Part shown: piece after piece, positions 55,486 through 64,000 of the stretch
Layout: each line of letters begins with the position of its first letter
Position numbering within the stretch: position 1 is the first letter of the stretch
NCBI RefSeq assembly: GCF_009930815.1
Contig: NZ_CP022222.1
Span: 7,606,501 to 7,670,500 of the forward strand
Direction: 5' to 3'
Length of the DNA: 64,000 nucleotides
Source of the DNA: Bradyrhizobium sp. CCBAU 051011
GTDB taxonomy: Bacteria > Pseudomonadota > Alphaproteobacteria > Rhizobiales > Xanthobacteraceae
Notes under the pieces: generated by a model
Databases searched by the model: none
What the model was told of the DNA's origin: nothing
The model's input: only the letters and a program-made list of their open reading frames with translations
Program-made: the position numbers and the translations under genes

Positions 55486-56423
55486 TAGCGGATCCTCGGA
55501 TCGACCAGGGTGTAGGTGACGTCGACCATCAGGTTGACGAGCACATAGAGGAAGCTGAACAGCAGCACGATGCCCTGGATGACCGGGTAATCGCGGCGCA
55601 GGATCGCGTCGATCGTCAACCGGCCGAGGCCCGGAATGGCGAACACGCTTTCGGTCACCACCGCGCCGCCTATCAACAAGGCGATGCCGATACCGATCAC
55701 CGTCACGATCGGAACGGCTGCGTTTTTCAGCGCGTGAACGAACAGGATGCTGCGCTGGCCAAGGCCTTTGGCGCGGGCGGTGCGGACATAATCCTGTTGC
55801 AGCACCTCGAGCATGGAAGCGCGGGTGATGCGCGCGATCAGCGCGATATAGACGGAGCCGAGGGCAAGTGCCGGCAGAATTAGGTTCTTCAGCCAGGGCC
55901 AGACGCCCGCGGTCAACGGCGTGTAGCCCTGCACGGGAAGCCATTCGAACTGCAGCGCGAACACATAGGCAAGGACGTATCCGACAACAAAGACGGGGAG
56001 CGAGAAGGCGAACACGGCGAACGCCATGATGGTGCGGTCCACCCAGCTTCCCGCCTTCCACGCCGCCGCCACGCCGAGCGGCACCGCGACAAGGATGGTC
56101 AGGACGAGCGTAATCGCCATCAGCGAGAACGTCGGCTCGATGCGCTGCGCGATCATCGCGGCGACCGGCAGGTTGGTGAAGATCGAGGTGCCGAGATCGC
56201 CATGCAGGATATGCCAGAGCCAAGTCCCGAACTGGACCAGAAACGGCCGGTCGAGGCCAAGGCTCTGGCGTATGCGCTCAACGTCGGCGGGGCTCGCCTG
56301 GTCGCCTGCGATCACCGCAGCCGGATCGCCCGGCGCGATGTAGAGCAGGCTGAAGACGAACAGCGCGACGATCCCCATCACGGGCAAGGTCGAGAGGACG
56401 CGCCGGAGGATATACGAGACCAT
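55482..56423 (-). CDS. Peptide-type ABC permease (DppB/OppB)
   Basis: A 313-residue permease: six segments, an N-terminal ILRRVLSTLPVMGIVALFVF and the inner loop DYVRTARAKGLGQRSILFVH. It begins 17 bases after the binding-protein stop. It forms the transmembrane pair with the OppC-type protein. Confidence 0.9.
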   Translation of the reverse strand: MVSYILRRVLSTLPVMGIVALFVFSLLYIAPGDPAAVIAGDQASPADVERIRQSLGLDRPFLVQFGTWLWHILHGDLGTSIFTNLPVAAMIAQRIEPTFSLMAITLVLTILVAVPLGVAAAWKAGSWVDRTIMAFAVFAFSLPVFVVGYVLAYVFALQFEWLPVQGYTPLTAGVWPWLKNLILPALALGSVYIALIARITRASMLEVLQQDYVRTARAKGLGQRSILFVHALKNAAVPIVTVIGIGIALLIGGAVVTESVFAIPGLGRLTIDAILRRDYPVIQGIVLLFSFLYVLVNLMVDVTYTLVDPRIRY

Positions 56424-56440
56424 GTGGGTTTACTGCGTCG

Positions 56441-58045
56441 TCATGCGGTCTTCGACACGCCCCAGAAGAAGGGCAGCGGTCCCTTGGCGATACCGGAGAC
56501 GTTCTTGCGCCACGCCGTATAGCTCAGGAAGAAGCCGGTCGGTGCATAGATCACGTCCTCGATCGCCGCCTTGTTGAGGCGCTTCACCGCAGCCTTCTCC
56601 TCGTCGAGATTCTTGGCGTCGAACCATGCCAAAACCTCCTTTTCGACGGCCTCGCTCGTGGGCCAGCCAAACCACGCCTTGTCGCCAGTGCCGCGAATGG
56701 CGTTGTAGGCGGCGGGATTGATGCAGTCCGCGCCGGCGTGCCAGGTGTGAAACATGCCCCAGCCGCCCTGGCCCGGCGGCGTCTTCTGGGCGCGGCGGGA
56801 ACCGACCGTGCCCCAATCGGTCGCGACGAAGTCGACGTTCATGCCCATTTGCTTCAACAGATCCGCAGTGACATCGCCCTGCGCCTTGGTGATCGGTTGA
56901 TCCTGCGCCACGACACACGTGACCGGCTGGCCTGAATAGCCGCTCTCGGCCAGCAACTTCTTTGCCATTGCGAGATCGCGCTTGCCTTTCAGGATCTCGC
57001 CGCCCTCTTCCGTGTAGAGCGGTGTATCCGGCGTGAAGAAGCCCGGCAGCGGCTTCCAGAGCGCGGTATCGTCGCCGACCAGCGCGCGCATGTAGTCTTC
57101 CTGGCTCAGCGCCGCGAGCACGGCACGTCGCACCTTCACATCGTTGAAGGGCGGATGCAGGTGGTTCATCCGGAATGAACCGATGTTGCCGAGGGGATCG
57201 GCGATGTCGACGTTGATGTTGCGGTTCTTCTTCAGCGACGGCACGAGATCGGTGATGGGGCTCTCCCACCAATCGACTTCGCCGTTCTGCAGTGCTGCCG
57301 CCGCCGTCGCAGGATCGGGGATCACCACCCATTCGATGCGGTCAACCAGCATCTGCTTGCCGCCGGCGAGCCAGGATGCCTTTTCCTGCCGCGGCGTATA
57401 ATCGGCAAACTTCTCGAACACCGCCTTGGCGCCGGGCACCCATTCGCCCTTTGCGAACTTCATCGGGCCCGAGCCGATATATTCGGGGATCTGCTTGAAC
57501 GGGTCGGTCTGGGCGATGCGCTCCGGCATGATGAACGCGCAGGGCGTGCTGTTCTTGCCCAACGCCAGCAGCATTTTCGGATAAGGCGCCTTCAGCGACC
57601 ATTTGAAGGTCCTGGCGTCGACGGCGGTCAACTCGTTCTGGACCGCCTTGATCATCAGGCCCATCGGATCGCGCGCTGACCAGCGCGTCAGGCTCGCCAC
57701 CACGTCCTTGCTGAGCACTGGCTCGCCGTCGTGAAACTTCAGCCCCGGCCGAAGCCGAAAGGTCCAGACCAGGCCGTCATCAGACACCTCCTCGGACTCG
57801 ACCATCTGGCGCTGGGGCTGCAGCGTGGCGTCGAGGCCGTAGAGAGTGTCCCACACCAGCGCAGCGGCGTTGCGCACGACATACTGGGTCCCCCAGATCG
57901 GATCGAAATTCGCGAGATTGGCCTGCGGCACAAAGCGCAATGTGCGCGCCGCAGCGCCTTGGGAAAGCGCCGGCATCGAAAGGCCGCCCGTCGCCGCGAG
58001 GCTGCCTACTCCGGCCAATCCCTTCAACACAGTCCTGCGATCCAT
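56441..58045 (-). CDS. Family-5 solute-binding protein with a twin-arginine-type signal
   Basis: A 534-residue periplasmic protein. MDRRTVLKGLAGVG at the N-terminus is a Tat-type signal (RRTVLK). Family-5 motifs such as FRLRPGLKFHDGEPVLSKDV and VRRAVLAALS are present. It is the first gene of the second transporter unit. Its leader of about 110 bases holds a perfect inverted repeat, and a sigma-54 promoter lies upstream. Its closest relative in the window is the extra binding protein at 60.9 kb, judged from shared motifs such as DP(I/F)Y(G/S)TQ-like starts and VVxxDxQWxF. Confidence 0.88.
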   Translation of the reverse strand: MDRRTVLKGLAGVGSLAATGGLSMPALSQGAAARTLRFVPQANLANFDPIWGTQYVVRNAAALVWDTLYGLDATLQPQRQMVESEEVSDDGLVWTFRLRPGLKFHDGEPVLSKDVVASLTRWSARDPMGLMIKAVQNELTAVDARTFKWSLKAPYPKMLLALGKNSTPCAFIMPERIAQTDPFKQIPEYIGSGPMKFAKGEWVPGAKAVFEKFADYTPRQEKASWLAGGKQMLVDRIEWVVIPDPATAAAALQNGEVDWWESPITDLVPSLKKNRNINVDIADPLGNIGSFRMNHLHPPFNDVKVRRAVLAALSQEDYMRALVGDDTALWKPLPGFFTPDTPLYTEEGGEILKGKRDLAMAKKLLAESGYSGQPVTCVVAQDQPITKAQGDVTADLLKQMGMNVDFVATDWGTVGSRRAQKTPPGQGGWGMFHTWHAGADCINPAAYNAIRGTGDKAWFGWPTSEAVEKEVLAWFDAKNLDEEKAAVKRLNKAAIEDVIYAPTGFFLSYTAWRKNVSGIAKGPLPFFWGVSKTA

Positions 58046-58079
58046 GGAGCTCTCCCAGTCTCAGTGGTAAATGGCGATT

Positions 58080-58099
58080 CCGGCCAATTCATTGGCCGG
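58080..58099. promoter_or_regulatory. Perfect inverted repeat in the leader of the second transporter unit
   Basis: CCGGCCAAT and ATTGGCCGG are separated by TC. It lies 35-54 bases upstream of the binding-protein ATG and downstream of the predicted start point. It can act as an operator or, in RNA, as a short hairpin near the ribosome site. Confidence 0.5.
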
Positions 58100-58164
58100 A
58101 GGTTCGAGGCCGGCGCGAGGTGAAACGGGCCAGTCAAACCGATGCCAATCAGTCTCCTTTTGCT

Positions 58165-58180
58165 TGCAAGCGGTATGCCA
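58165..58180 (-). promoter_or_regulatory. Sigma-54 promoter of the second peptide-type transporter unit
   Basis: On the minus strand the site reads TGGCATACCGCTTGCA, with GG-N10-GC spacing. The predicted start is near 58154, giving a leader of about 109 bases. This promoter may serve the transporter genes and possibly the carbamoylase further on. Confidence 0.72.
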
Positions 58181-58280
58181 GCACGGCTTGCCCACGCGCC
58201 GGCCGACTTCCGGCCGACCACACATGAAGTACTTTCGATCGATCACATTTTCGCGCGGTCGTATCCATTTGCGGCCCTGC

Positions 58281-59450
58281 CTAGCCTGCAAGCCGCTTGA
58301 ATTTCGGCGATTGTTTCGGGTGCCACCAAGCGCCCCCAATGACGACGCCCTCAGACACGATCTTGCGGTCGCCGATCAGGTGCTCGCCGACGACGTCGAC
58401 ATAGTCGAACTGGCCTCGCTGGACCGAGATGACGGTGGCGTCTCCCGCGCTGCCCGGCTTGAGACTGCCGAGTTCGGGACGCCGTAGCGCCATCGCCGCA
58501 TTCACCGTCGACCCCGCGACCACATCGGGGAGCGGCATGCCCATGCACAGAAACTTGGACATGGTCGTCACCTGATCAAATGCCGGCCCGTCGATGCACA
58601 GGGCGTGGACATCAGAGGAAATGGTGTCGGGATAGAAGCCGTTGGCAAGCATTGCGCGGGCGGTCTTGAAGGCGAATGAGCCTTTGCCGTGGCCGATGTC
58701 GAAAAGAACCCCACGTTCGCGCGCCTCCAACACGACCCTCTTCACGGTGCCCTGGGAAGTGGCGGGCGTATTGGGAAACGGCCGGAACGCGTGCGTGAGT
58801 ACGTCGCCCGGACGCAGGCGGGCGAGCACCTCCTCGTAGCTCGGCGGCGGATGGTCGATATGCGCCATCAGCGGCATGCCGACCTGCTCGGCGACCTCGA
58901 GCGCGATGTCGAGCGGCACGATCCCCGAGGTGCCCGAGGCGTGGAGCCCTACCCGCACCTTGATGCCGACGATGAGGTCGCGGTTGGCCTCCGCCACGCT
59001 GACAGCGTCGATCGGGTTCATCAGCCGCATCTCCTCGCTCTCGCCGACCATGACCCGGTGCGAGAAACCATAGATGCCGGCATGGGAGACGTGCAGATAG
59101 GCCAGAATGCGGACCTGGCTCGGCTCGATGACGTGCTTGCGGAAGCCCGCGAAATTGCCCGGGCCGGCGCTGCCGGTATCGACGGCCGTGGTCACGCCGG
59201 AGGTGCGGCAGAACTCCTCGGCGTCGATGCCGAGGGAGGTGCCGCCCCAATAGACGTGGGTGTGCAAATCGATCAAACCGGGGGTGACGACATAGTCAGA
59301 CACGTCACGCACATCGGTTCCGGGATCGGCCTTGAGTTCGCTTCCGACCATCGCCACCTTGCCGCCCGCAAAGGCGATATCCGTCACGGCGTCGAGCTTC
59401 TGGGAGGGATCAATTACCCGGCCGCCGCGCAGGATCAAATCGAACGGCAT
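58281..59450 (-). CDS. Amidohydrolase/deacetylase-family metallohydrolase
   Basis: A 389-residue enzyme of the same subgroup as the one at 37.9 kb: H63 and H65 (IDLHTHVYWGG), bridging lysine in IVGIKVRVG, AHIDHPPPSYEEV and FDIGHGKGSFAF. It probably cuts an acyl or cyclic amide and may act on the ligand brought in by the next-door transporter. The gap of 235 bases to the binding-protein gene contains the sigma-54 promoter and inverted repeat described separately. Confidence 0.85.
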   Translation of the reverse strand: MPFDLILRGGRVIDPSQKLDAVTDIAFAGGKVAMVGSELKADPGTDVRDVSDYVVTPGLIDLHTHVYWGGTSLGIDAEEFCRTSGVTTAVDTGSAGPGNFAGFRKHVIEPSQVRILAYLHVSHAGIYGFSHRVMVGESEEMRLMNPIDAVSVAEANRDLIVGIKVRVGLHASGTSGIVPLDIALEVAEQVGMPLMAHIDHPPPSYEEVLARLRPGDVLTHAFRPFPNTPATSQGTVKRVVLEARERGVLFDIGHGKGSFAFKTARAMLANGFYPDTISSDVHALCIDGPAFDQVTTMSKFLCMGMPLPDVVAGSTVNAAMALRRPELGSLKPGSAGDATVISVQRGQFDYVDVVGEHLIGDRKIVSEGVVIGGAWWHPKQSPKFKRLAG

Positions 59451-59531
59451 TGCAATCTCCTGATATGGCGGTGAAGGAAACGACGGGAGCGCGTCCCGCC
59501 TATCCCTGTAAGTGCGCGTGCCGACGAGCCG

Positions 59532-60905
59532 TCAGCCATTGAACGCGGCCTGGGCTTCCGGCAAGTCCCAGATCTTACCGATCGCCGCAGACGCGGCCGA
59601 CATGATCGCGGTCTCGTCGCCGTAAATATACCTGCCCGCATCGATCAGCACGCGCCCGTCAACGATGACCTGGTCGATGTTGGCGCGGTTGCCGAGCGCG
59701 ACGAGCCCGCGTCGTGGGTCGAACAAGGGCTGCAGATGGGGATGGGTCAAATCGACAACGGTGAGGTCGGCGGTGGCGCCCGGCGCGATCATGCCAAGGT
59801 CCGGGCGCTTGATGACCGCCGCTGCGGTTGCCGTGACCGACTCGATCAGTTCGGGTGCGTTGGCTACGTCCGCGCGAGCAGACGCAAGCTTCGAGATCAT
59901 CGACGCCGCGTTGAGTTCGCCGAGTAGGTCCATGTTGTAGCCGTCGGTCCCGACCACCGTGCGCACGCCGTGCTCCGCGAACCGGCTGAACGCCGCGGTA
60001 ACGCCCGAGCGCGCAAACACGCGCGGGCAGTTCAGCACCGTGGCGCCCTTGGCCGCCATCAGCTTCAAATCGCCATCCGTGCTCGCGATGCAGTGCGCGG
60101 CCATAAGATCAGGCGCCAGAAGGCCCAGCCAGTCCAGATATTCGGCCGGTGTGCGACCGCCGTGGCGGCTTGCGATGGTCGCGACTTCGGCCTGGCTTTG
60201 CGCGAGATGGGTGGTGATGGGAACGTCGAGTTCGCGCGCGCGGACGGCACATGCCCGCAGCAGATCCGGACCACAGGTGTCGGTCGCGTGCGGGCTCATC
60301 GCAAGGCCGATCCGCCCGTCGCCGCGTCCATTCCAGCGATGGTTTAGCGCGTTCCAGGTGTCCATATCGGCCCGGCCGTCATCGCCCGCGTAATGTACCA
60401 CGCCATCAGGCCCCGCCTTGGCATCCGAGGTCGAAAACAAATACGGCGCGCCGTAGAAGCGGATGCCCATTTCCTCGGCGGCGTCGAACATCTCCGGAAG
60501 GGTGTTGCGGAACGGCTCCATGACCGTGGTGGCGCCGCCCTTCAGCAATTGCAGAATGCCGAGCCGCGCGATGGCGAGCCGCTCCGACGGCAACAGCAGC
60601 TCGGCACCGCGCTTGGTCAGCGGCAACAGCACCGTATAGACGATGCTCTGGTTGTTCCGGCGACCATTACCGTCCTCGGTGTGCGTCCGGGCGACGGCTT
60701 CACTGAAGCAGTGGTTGTGCAGGTTCAGAAGGCCGGGCAGCACGAAACGGCCCGGCCTGTCAAAGACCTCGGCGGCGGACGGCCGGTCGCGCGTGACGGC
60801 GGCGATACGCTTGCCCTCCAGCAACACCCAATGATCGCGCAGCACCTCCTGCGCGCCATCCTTGCGCGACAACAGATAGCTGCCGAAGATTGCGATCGTG
60901 CTCAT
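59532..60905 (-). CDS. Amidohydrolase, chlorohydrolase/deaminase-type (AtzA/TrzN/SsnA-like)
   Basis: A 457-residue metal-dependent hydrolase of the deaminase-type amidohydrolases. H63 and H65 are in LNLHNHCFSEA, later ligands in ITTHLAQSQ and MAAHCIAST, and the catalytic Asp in VVGTDGYNMD. Such enzymes deaminate or dehalogenate N-heterocycles and guanidines. I used the ATG overlapping the binding-protein stop (ATGA); the 59 codons upstream are a shadow. It is the second of three genes read as one unit from the right edge side. Confidence 0.85.
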   Translation of the reverse strand: MSTIAIFGSYLLSRKDGAQEVLRDHWVLLEGKRIAAVTRDRPSAAEVFDRPGRFVLPGLLNLHNHCFSEAVARTHTEDGNGRRNNQSIVYTVLLPLTKRGAELLLPSERLAIARLGILQLLKGGATTVMEPFRNTLPEMFDAAEEMGIRFYGAPYLFSTSDAKAGPDGVVHYAGDDGRADMDTWNALNHRWNGRGDGRIGLAMSPHATDTCGPDLLRACAVRARELDVPITTHLAQSQAEVATIASRHGGRTPAEYLDWLGLLAPDLMAAHCIASTDGDLKLMAAKGATVLNCPRVFARSGVTAAFSRFAEHGVRTVVGTDGYNMDLLGELNAASMISKLASARADVANAPELIESVTATAAAVIKRPDLGMIAPGATADLTVVDLTHPHLQPLFDPRRGLVALGNRANIDQVIVDGRVLIDAGRYIYGDETAIMSAASAAIGKIWDLPEAQAAFNG

Positions 60906-62485
60906 GCCGGTTTCACATTCCAGAATACGGCCGTACCGTCGAGGATGCCGGTAATGTTCGAGCGGTACGCCGTCGGTTGCTTGTACTGACCGATCGGGAA
61001 GTAAGGAATTTCCTCGAACGATAACGCCTGGATGTCGCGGCAGATGCGCTGTTGCTCGGCAAGGTTGGCGGCAGCGAGCCACTGGCTTCGCAACGCCCCC
61101 ATCTTCTCACTCTTGTACCAGCCGGCGGTTTTGCTGTCGCCGCGCAGATTCGAATTGCCGGCCGGGTTCAGCCAATCGATGCCTTGCCAGTTGCCGACGC
61201 CGGCGCTCCAGCCGCCCAGGGCGACGGGGTCCTTCTTCAACTGCCGCTGCAACACCACGCCGAAATCCAGCCCGGCATATTCGACGTTCATGCCGGCCTG
61301 CTGCAGCATGTCGGCTGCGATGTCGCCGAGCGGCTTTTGTGCCACCGAGTTGGTGGGGACGAGCAGCACCACCTTCTCGCCATTGTAACCGGCGGCTTTC
61401 AGATCGGCCTTGACCTTCGCCATGTCGCGCGGCCCGCGAAACACATTGAGGCCGACATCGCTCGCCATCGGCGTACCCGGCGCAAAGAAGCCGATCGGCG
61501 AGGATTGAAGGGCGGGATCATCGCCCGCAACCGCCGTCATGAAGGCGGACTGGTCGATCGCGCCCAACAGCGCCCGACGAATGGCGGGATTGTCGAACGG
61601 TGGCTGCAGATGGTTGACGCGTAGCATGCAGGTGTAACCCCGCGGATCGAGAATCCGCGTGGTGATGCCGCCGGTACGCTTCAGCACCGGCAGCAGGTCG
61701 TGCGGCGTCGTTTCCTGCCAATCCTGCTCGCGCGTTTGCAGCGCAGCCACCCCAGTCGCGGCATCCGGCATCGTCGTCCAGACCACGCGATCGTAATGAA
61801 CGATCTTGGGTCCGGCGGTCCAGTCGGGCTCGCCGGCCTGACGGGGCAGATAACGATCGAAACGGGCGTAGACGTTACGCGCGCCTTGCACGCGCTCGTC
61901 CGCCACGAAGCGGAAAGGACCGCTGCCTACGACCTCGGTCAGCGGCTTGAACGGATCCTGGCTCGCCAGCCGCTCCGGCATCATGAACGGCGCCTGGATC
62001 GCGGCCTTGCCGAGCGCCGCAGGCAGCAGCGGGAAAGGCCTGCTCAGCCGAAAACGGATGGTACGGTCATCAGGCGCCGACAGCTCGTCCGTTGCGGCCA
62101 TCAGCTCGGCGCCGAACCCGTCGCGGGCCGCCCAACGGCGAATGCTGGCAACGCAGTCGCGCGCCAGCACGCGCTCGCCGTCATGCCATAGCAGGCCATC
62201 GCGCAGCGTCAGGTCCCACTGCCGGTCGTCGTTCGACACAACATGCCCGGACACCATCTGCGGCGAGACCTCGAGCGCCGAGTTCATGCCGTAGAGCGTG
62301 TCGTAGACCATGAAGCCATGGTTTCGGGAAACCTGGGCCGTGGAGTAGATCGGGTCGACAAAAGTCAGGTCGATCACCGGAATGAAGCGCAGCGTGGTCT
62401 GCGACTGCGCCCGCAAAATTCCCGGCAGCGAAAACGCCGGCGCTGCGGCGGCGGCCTTCAGCAGTGAACGACGGGAAACGGGCAT
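60902..62485 (-). CDS. Extra family-5 solute-binding protein with a twin-arginine-type signal
   Basis: A 527-residue protein starting MPVSRRSLLKAAAAAPAFSL, a Tat-type signal. Family-5 motifs are present, including LTLRDGLLWHDGERVLARDCVASIRRWA and IRRALLGAI. No permease or ATPase is encoded next to it. It may share the permeases at 54.6-56.4 kb, giving that importer a second specificity. It is coupled by ATGA to the deaminase-type hydrolase, whose substrate it probably binds. Confidence 0.87.
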   Translation of the reverse strand: MPVSRRSLLKAAAAAPAFSLPGILRAQSQTTLRFIPVIDLTFVDPIYSTAQVSRNHGFMVYDTLYGMNSALEVSPQMVSGHVVSNDDRQWDLTLRDGLLWHDGERVLARDCVASIRRWAARDGFGAELMAATDELSAPDDRTIRFRLSRPFPLLPAALGKAAIQAPFMMPERLASQDPFKPLTEVVGSGPFRFVADERVQGARNVYARFDRYLPRQAGEPDWTAGPKIVHYDRVVWTTMPDAATGVAALQTREQDWQETTPHDLLPVLKRTGGITTRILDPRGYTCMLRVNHLQPPFDNPAIRRALLGAIDQSAFMTAVAGDDPALQSSPIGFFAPGTPMASDVGLNVFRGPRDMAKVKADLKAAGYNGEKVVLLVPTNSVAQKPLGDIAADMLQQAGMNVEYAGLDFGVVLQRQLKKDPVALGGWSAGVGNWQGIDWLNPAGNSNLRGDSKTAGWYKSEKMGALRSQWLAAANLAEQQRICRDIQALSFEEIPYFPIGQYKQPTAYRSNITGILDGTAVFWNVKPA

Positions 62486-62517
62486 CGATGACTCCAGGGA
62501 TATCTGATCGGTGGTTC

Positions 62518-63402
62518 TCAGAGGGCAGCTGCTTCGTGACTTCTAAAATTCGCCGCGATCGCCTCTCCGGTTGTGATCCACAGATCGGGGCAGGATTTGG
62601 CATAGGTGAGAAATTCGCGCAGCAGCCGAAGCCGCATCGGACGACCGCTGCATTGCGGATGCAGCACGGTCGTGACCATCGCGCCCCAATCCCTGACCTC
62701 ATCGAGCTCATCCTTCCAGATCGAGAGCACATGCTCCTTGGGAAAGATCGGCCGCGGGCTGAACCGGGCAGACAGTCCATGCATCCAGTCGTCGTAGCTT
62801 GCAGTTACCGGAAGCTCGATCGTGCCTGGCCTGCCATCGGCAAGGCGATGACGATAAGGCCGCACGTCGTCGCGAAATGACGAGGTGTAGACGATACCGT
62901 GGCGCACCAGCGCCACGCGCAGCTCTTCGGTGAATTCGCCGTAGGGCGCCCGATAGCCGATGGGCTTGACGCCAAGCCGACGCTTCAGCGCCTCAAAACC
63001 CCGCTCCAGCTCGTCCTCGATCCAGGGATCGCCCGGATCCGGCAGCAGATGGTGATACCCGTGGTGGCCGATCTCATGGCCCGCCTTGAGAATGGACTCT
63101 GCCATCGCGGGATGCGCATCCACCGACCAGCCGGTGACGAAGAACGTCGCCTTCAGATCGAGCTGATCGAGCAGCTCCAAAAGTTTCGGCGTGCCGACGC
63201 GCGCCTCGTAGCCGCCATAGCTCATCGTGATGAGCCGCTGGGCGTGCAACGCGTCCTTGCTGGTCCAGGCGGTCTCCGCGTCCACGTCGAAGGAGAGGAA
63301 CATCGCTGATGTATAGGGCTTGGGCCACGGATAGTGCGGGGCCGGCGGCGCGGTGTTTGCGGGAGTGAGCGGAATGCTTGCAAGCGCTTTACTGTCCAGC
63401 AT
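62518..63402 (-). CDS. Polysaccharide deacetylase family protein (PuuE/PgdA-like)
   Basis: A 294-residue NodB-fold enzyme: SFDVDAETAW (D39, D41) near the start and the metal-binding GHEIGHHGYHHLL (His in 109-118), with RAPYGEFTEEL later. In this subgroup known substrates include allantoin-type ureides (PuuE) and peptidoglycan. Given the island around it, a ureide or amide is more plausible than a sugar polymer. It overlaps the partial binding-protein gene by 14 bases and ends 32 bases before the next gene. Confidence 0.82.
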   Translation of the reverse strand: MLDSKALASIPLTPANTAPPAPHYPWPKPYTSAMFLSFDVDAETAWTSKDALHAQRLITMSYGGYEARVGTPKLLELLDQLDLKATFFVTGWSVDAHPAMAESILKAGHEIGHHGYHHLLPDPGDPWIEDELERGFEALKRRLGVKPIGYRAPYGEFTEELRVALVRHGIVYTSSFRDDVRPYRHRLADGRPGTIELPVTASYDDWMHGLSARFSPRPIFPKEHVLSIWKDELDEVRDWGAMVTTVLHPQCSGRPMRLRLLREFLTYAKSCPDLWITTGEAIAANFRSHEAAAL

Positions 63403-64000
63403 TGATGGTCGCCTTCTCTACGCCGTAGTCGGTCAATTTCCACTTCGCCAGCAACGCACGGTAGGTGCCATCAGCGATCAAGGAGTCCAGAGCCTCCACG
63501 ACCGCCTGCTGAAGCGCCTTCTCTTTGATGTTCAAAGCAAGCCCGGTGAACTGGGTGGCGAACACGTCGCCGACCGGGACATAGGTGCCCGGCTCGAGGT
63601 CCATCATGTAGGGAAGCGTCTCGCCGCCCTGGACGGCCGCATCGATCCGTCCTTGCCTGAGCTGGGTCCGGGCATCGGCCGATCCTTCCGTGCCCACGAA
63701 TTGAACCGGGTTGCCGCCGCAATGTGCCTCGCTCCAGGCAGCGATCAGCTTTGGAAACGACGTGCGCCGGCTGGCGCCGACCTTTTTGCCGCAGAATGCC
63801 GTCGTGTCCTTGAACTCGGCGGCGCGCGACTGCTGCACGAAGAACCGAGGCCCATTGCGAAGGTAGTCGACAAAGGTCGCCGTGTCCTGCCGGCTCGCCA
63901 TATCCGTCATGCCGGACAGGATCGCATCGACCCTGCCCGTCGAAATCGCGGGCATCATCTGGTCAAAACTGGTTTGCTGCCAGTCGATCTTGAGCCCAAG
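63389..64000 (-). CDS. Polar amino-acid-type (family 3) solute-binding protein, partial
   Basis: The C-terminal 203 residues are visible; the N-terminus lies beyond the right edge. It has the family 3 motifs GRVDAILSGMTDMASR, CGKKVGASRRTS and a late LADGTYRALLAKW-like segment (IADGTYRALLAKWKL). It would bind an amino acid or amine in the periplasm and serve an importer encoded further right. It is translationally linked to the deacetylase-fold gene. Confidence 0.88.
   Translation of the reverse strand, partial: LGLKIDWQQTSFDQMMPAISTGRVDAILSGMTDMASRQDTATFVDYLRNGPRFFVQQSRAAEFKDTTAFCGKKVGASRRTSFPKLIAAWSEAHCGGNPVQFVGTEGSADARTQLRQGRIDAAVQGGETLPYMMDLEPGTYVPVGDVFATQFTGLALNIKEKALQQAVVEALDSLIADGTYRALLAKWKLTDYGVEKATINAGQ

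Noticed and set aside
55486..56223. N-terminal extension of the OppC-type permease to 553 residues
   Set aside because: The extra residues are an out-of-frame reading of OppB; family length and a TTGA overlap support the short form.

Overview
The window looks like a chromosomal segment of a high-GC alphaproteobacterium, most probably Bradyrhizobium or a close relative. The grounds are codon use, the rhizobial-type exopolysaccharide genes, the many ATGA-coupled operons, and several very small proteins of a kind I associate with Bradyrhizobium. This is inference from the sequence; no search was run.

Region 1 (about 0.4-17.3 kb) is an exopolysaccharide locus, almost all on the minus strand. Transcription seems to start upstream of an ExoY-type priming sugar transferase. 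It continues through a GT4 transferase, a pyruvyl-transferase-family protein (ExoV-like), a Wzy-like polymerase, an ExoP/Wzc-like co-polymerase whose P-loop has lost its lysine, and methyl-, glycosyl- and acyltransferases. A Wzx-like flippase and an ExoF/Wza-like export protein follow. A secreted GH16 glycanase (ExoK-like) lies in the opposite direction inside the locus. Two near-identical 21-bp direct repeats lie upstream of exoY.

Region 2 (17.6-20.3 kb) is loosely packed. It holds an orphan IS1595-type zinc-ribbon protein without its catalytic domain, a secreted cysteine-motif protein, and several small proteins, two of which (59 and 37 aa) have no usual-length ORF.

Region 3 (20.3-64 kb) is a large accessory catabolic island. 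In order it holds: a TRAP transporter with an ATP-dependent hydantoinase pair (HyuA/HyuB, hyuA frameshifted); an alpha/beta hydrolase; a long minus-strand unit of an amidohydrolase, a molybdenum hydroxylase (L, M and an S-SRPBCC fusion), a Liv-type ABC transporter (livK frameshifted) and a Rieske protein; a MarR regulator; a Dpp/Opp-type ABC transporter; a flavin monooxygenase, two dehydrogenases and a D-hydantoinase; a hydantoin racemase; a flavin reductase and a D-carbamoylase; a second Opp-type transporter; three further hydrolases or deacetylases; an extra family-5 binding protein; and a partial family-3 binding protein running off the right edge. Racemase, D-hydantoinase and D-carbamoylase together make a complete route from 5-substituted hydantoins to D-amino acids.

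The most notable signal is in the gaps of region 3. Five intergenic sites match the sigma-54 (-24/-12) promoter consensus with the exact GG-N10-GC spacing. They precede hyuA, the amidohydrolase-molybdenum hydroxylase-liv unit, the first family-5 binding protein, the hydantoin racemase and the second family-5 binding protein. At the second of these a perfect 9-bp-arm palindrome, probably a MarR operator, covers the predicted start point. I infer a nitrogen-scavenging island for cyclic ureides or N-acyl/heterocyclic compounds, unified by sigma-54, with substrate-specific repression of one unit. The two frameshifts are either sequence errors or signs of partial decay.
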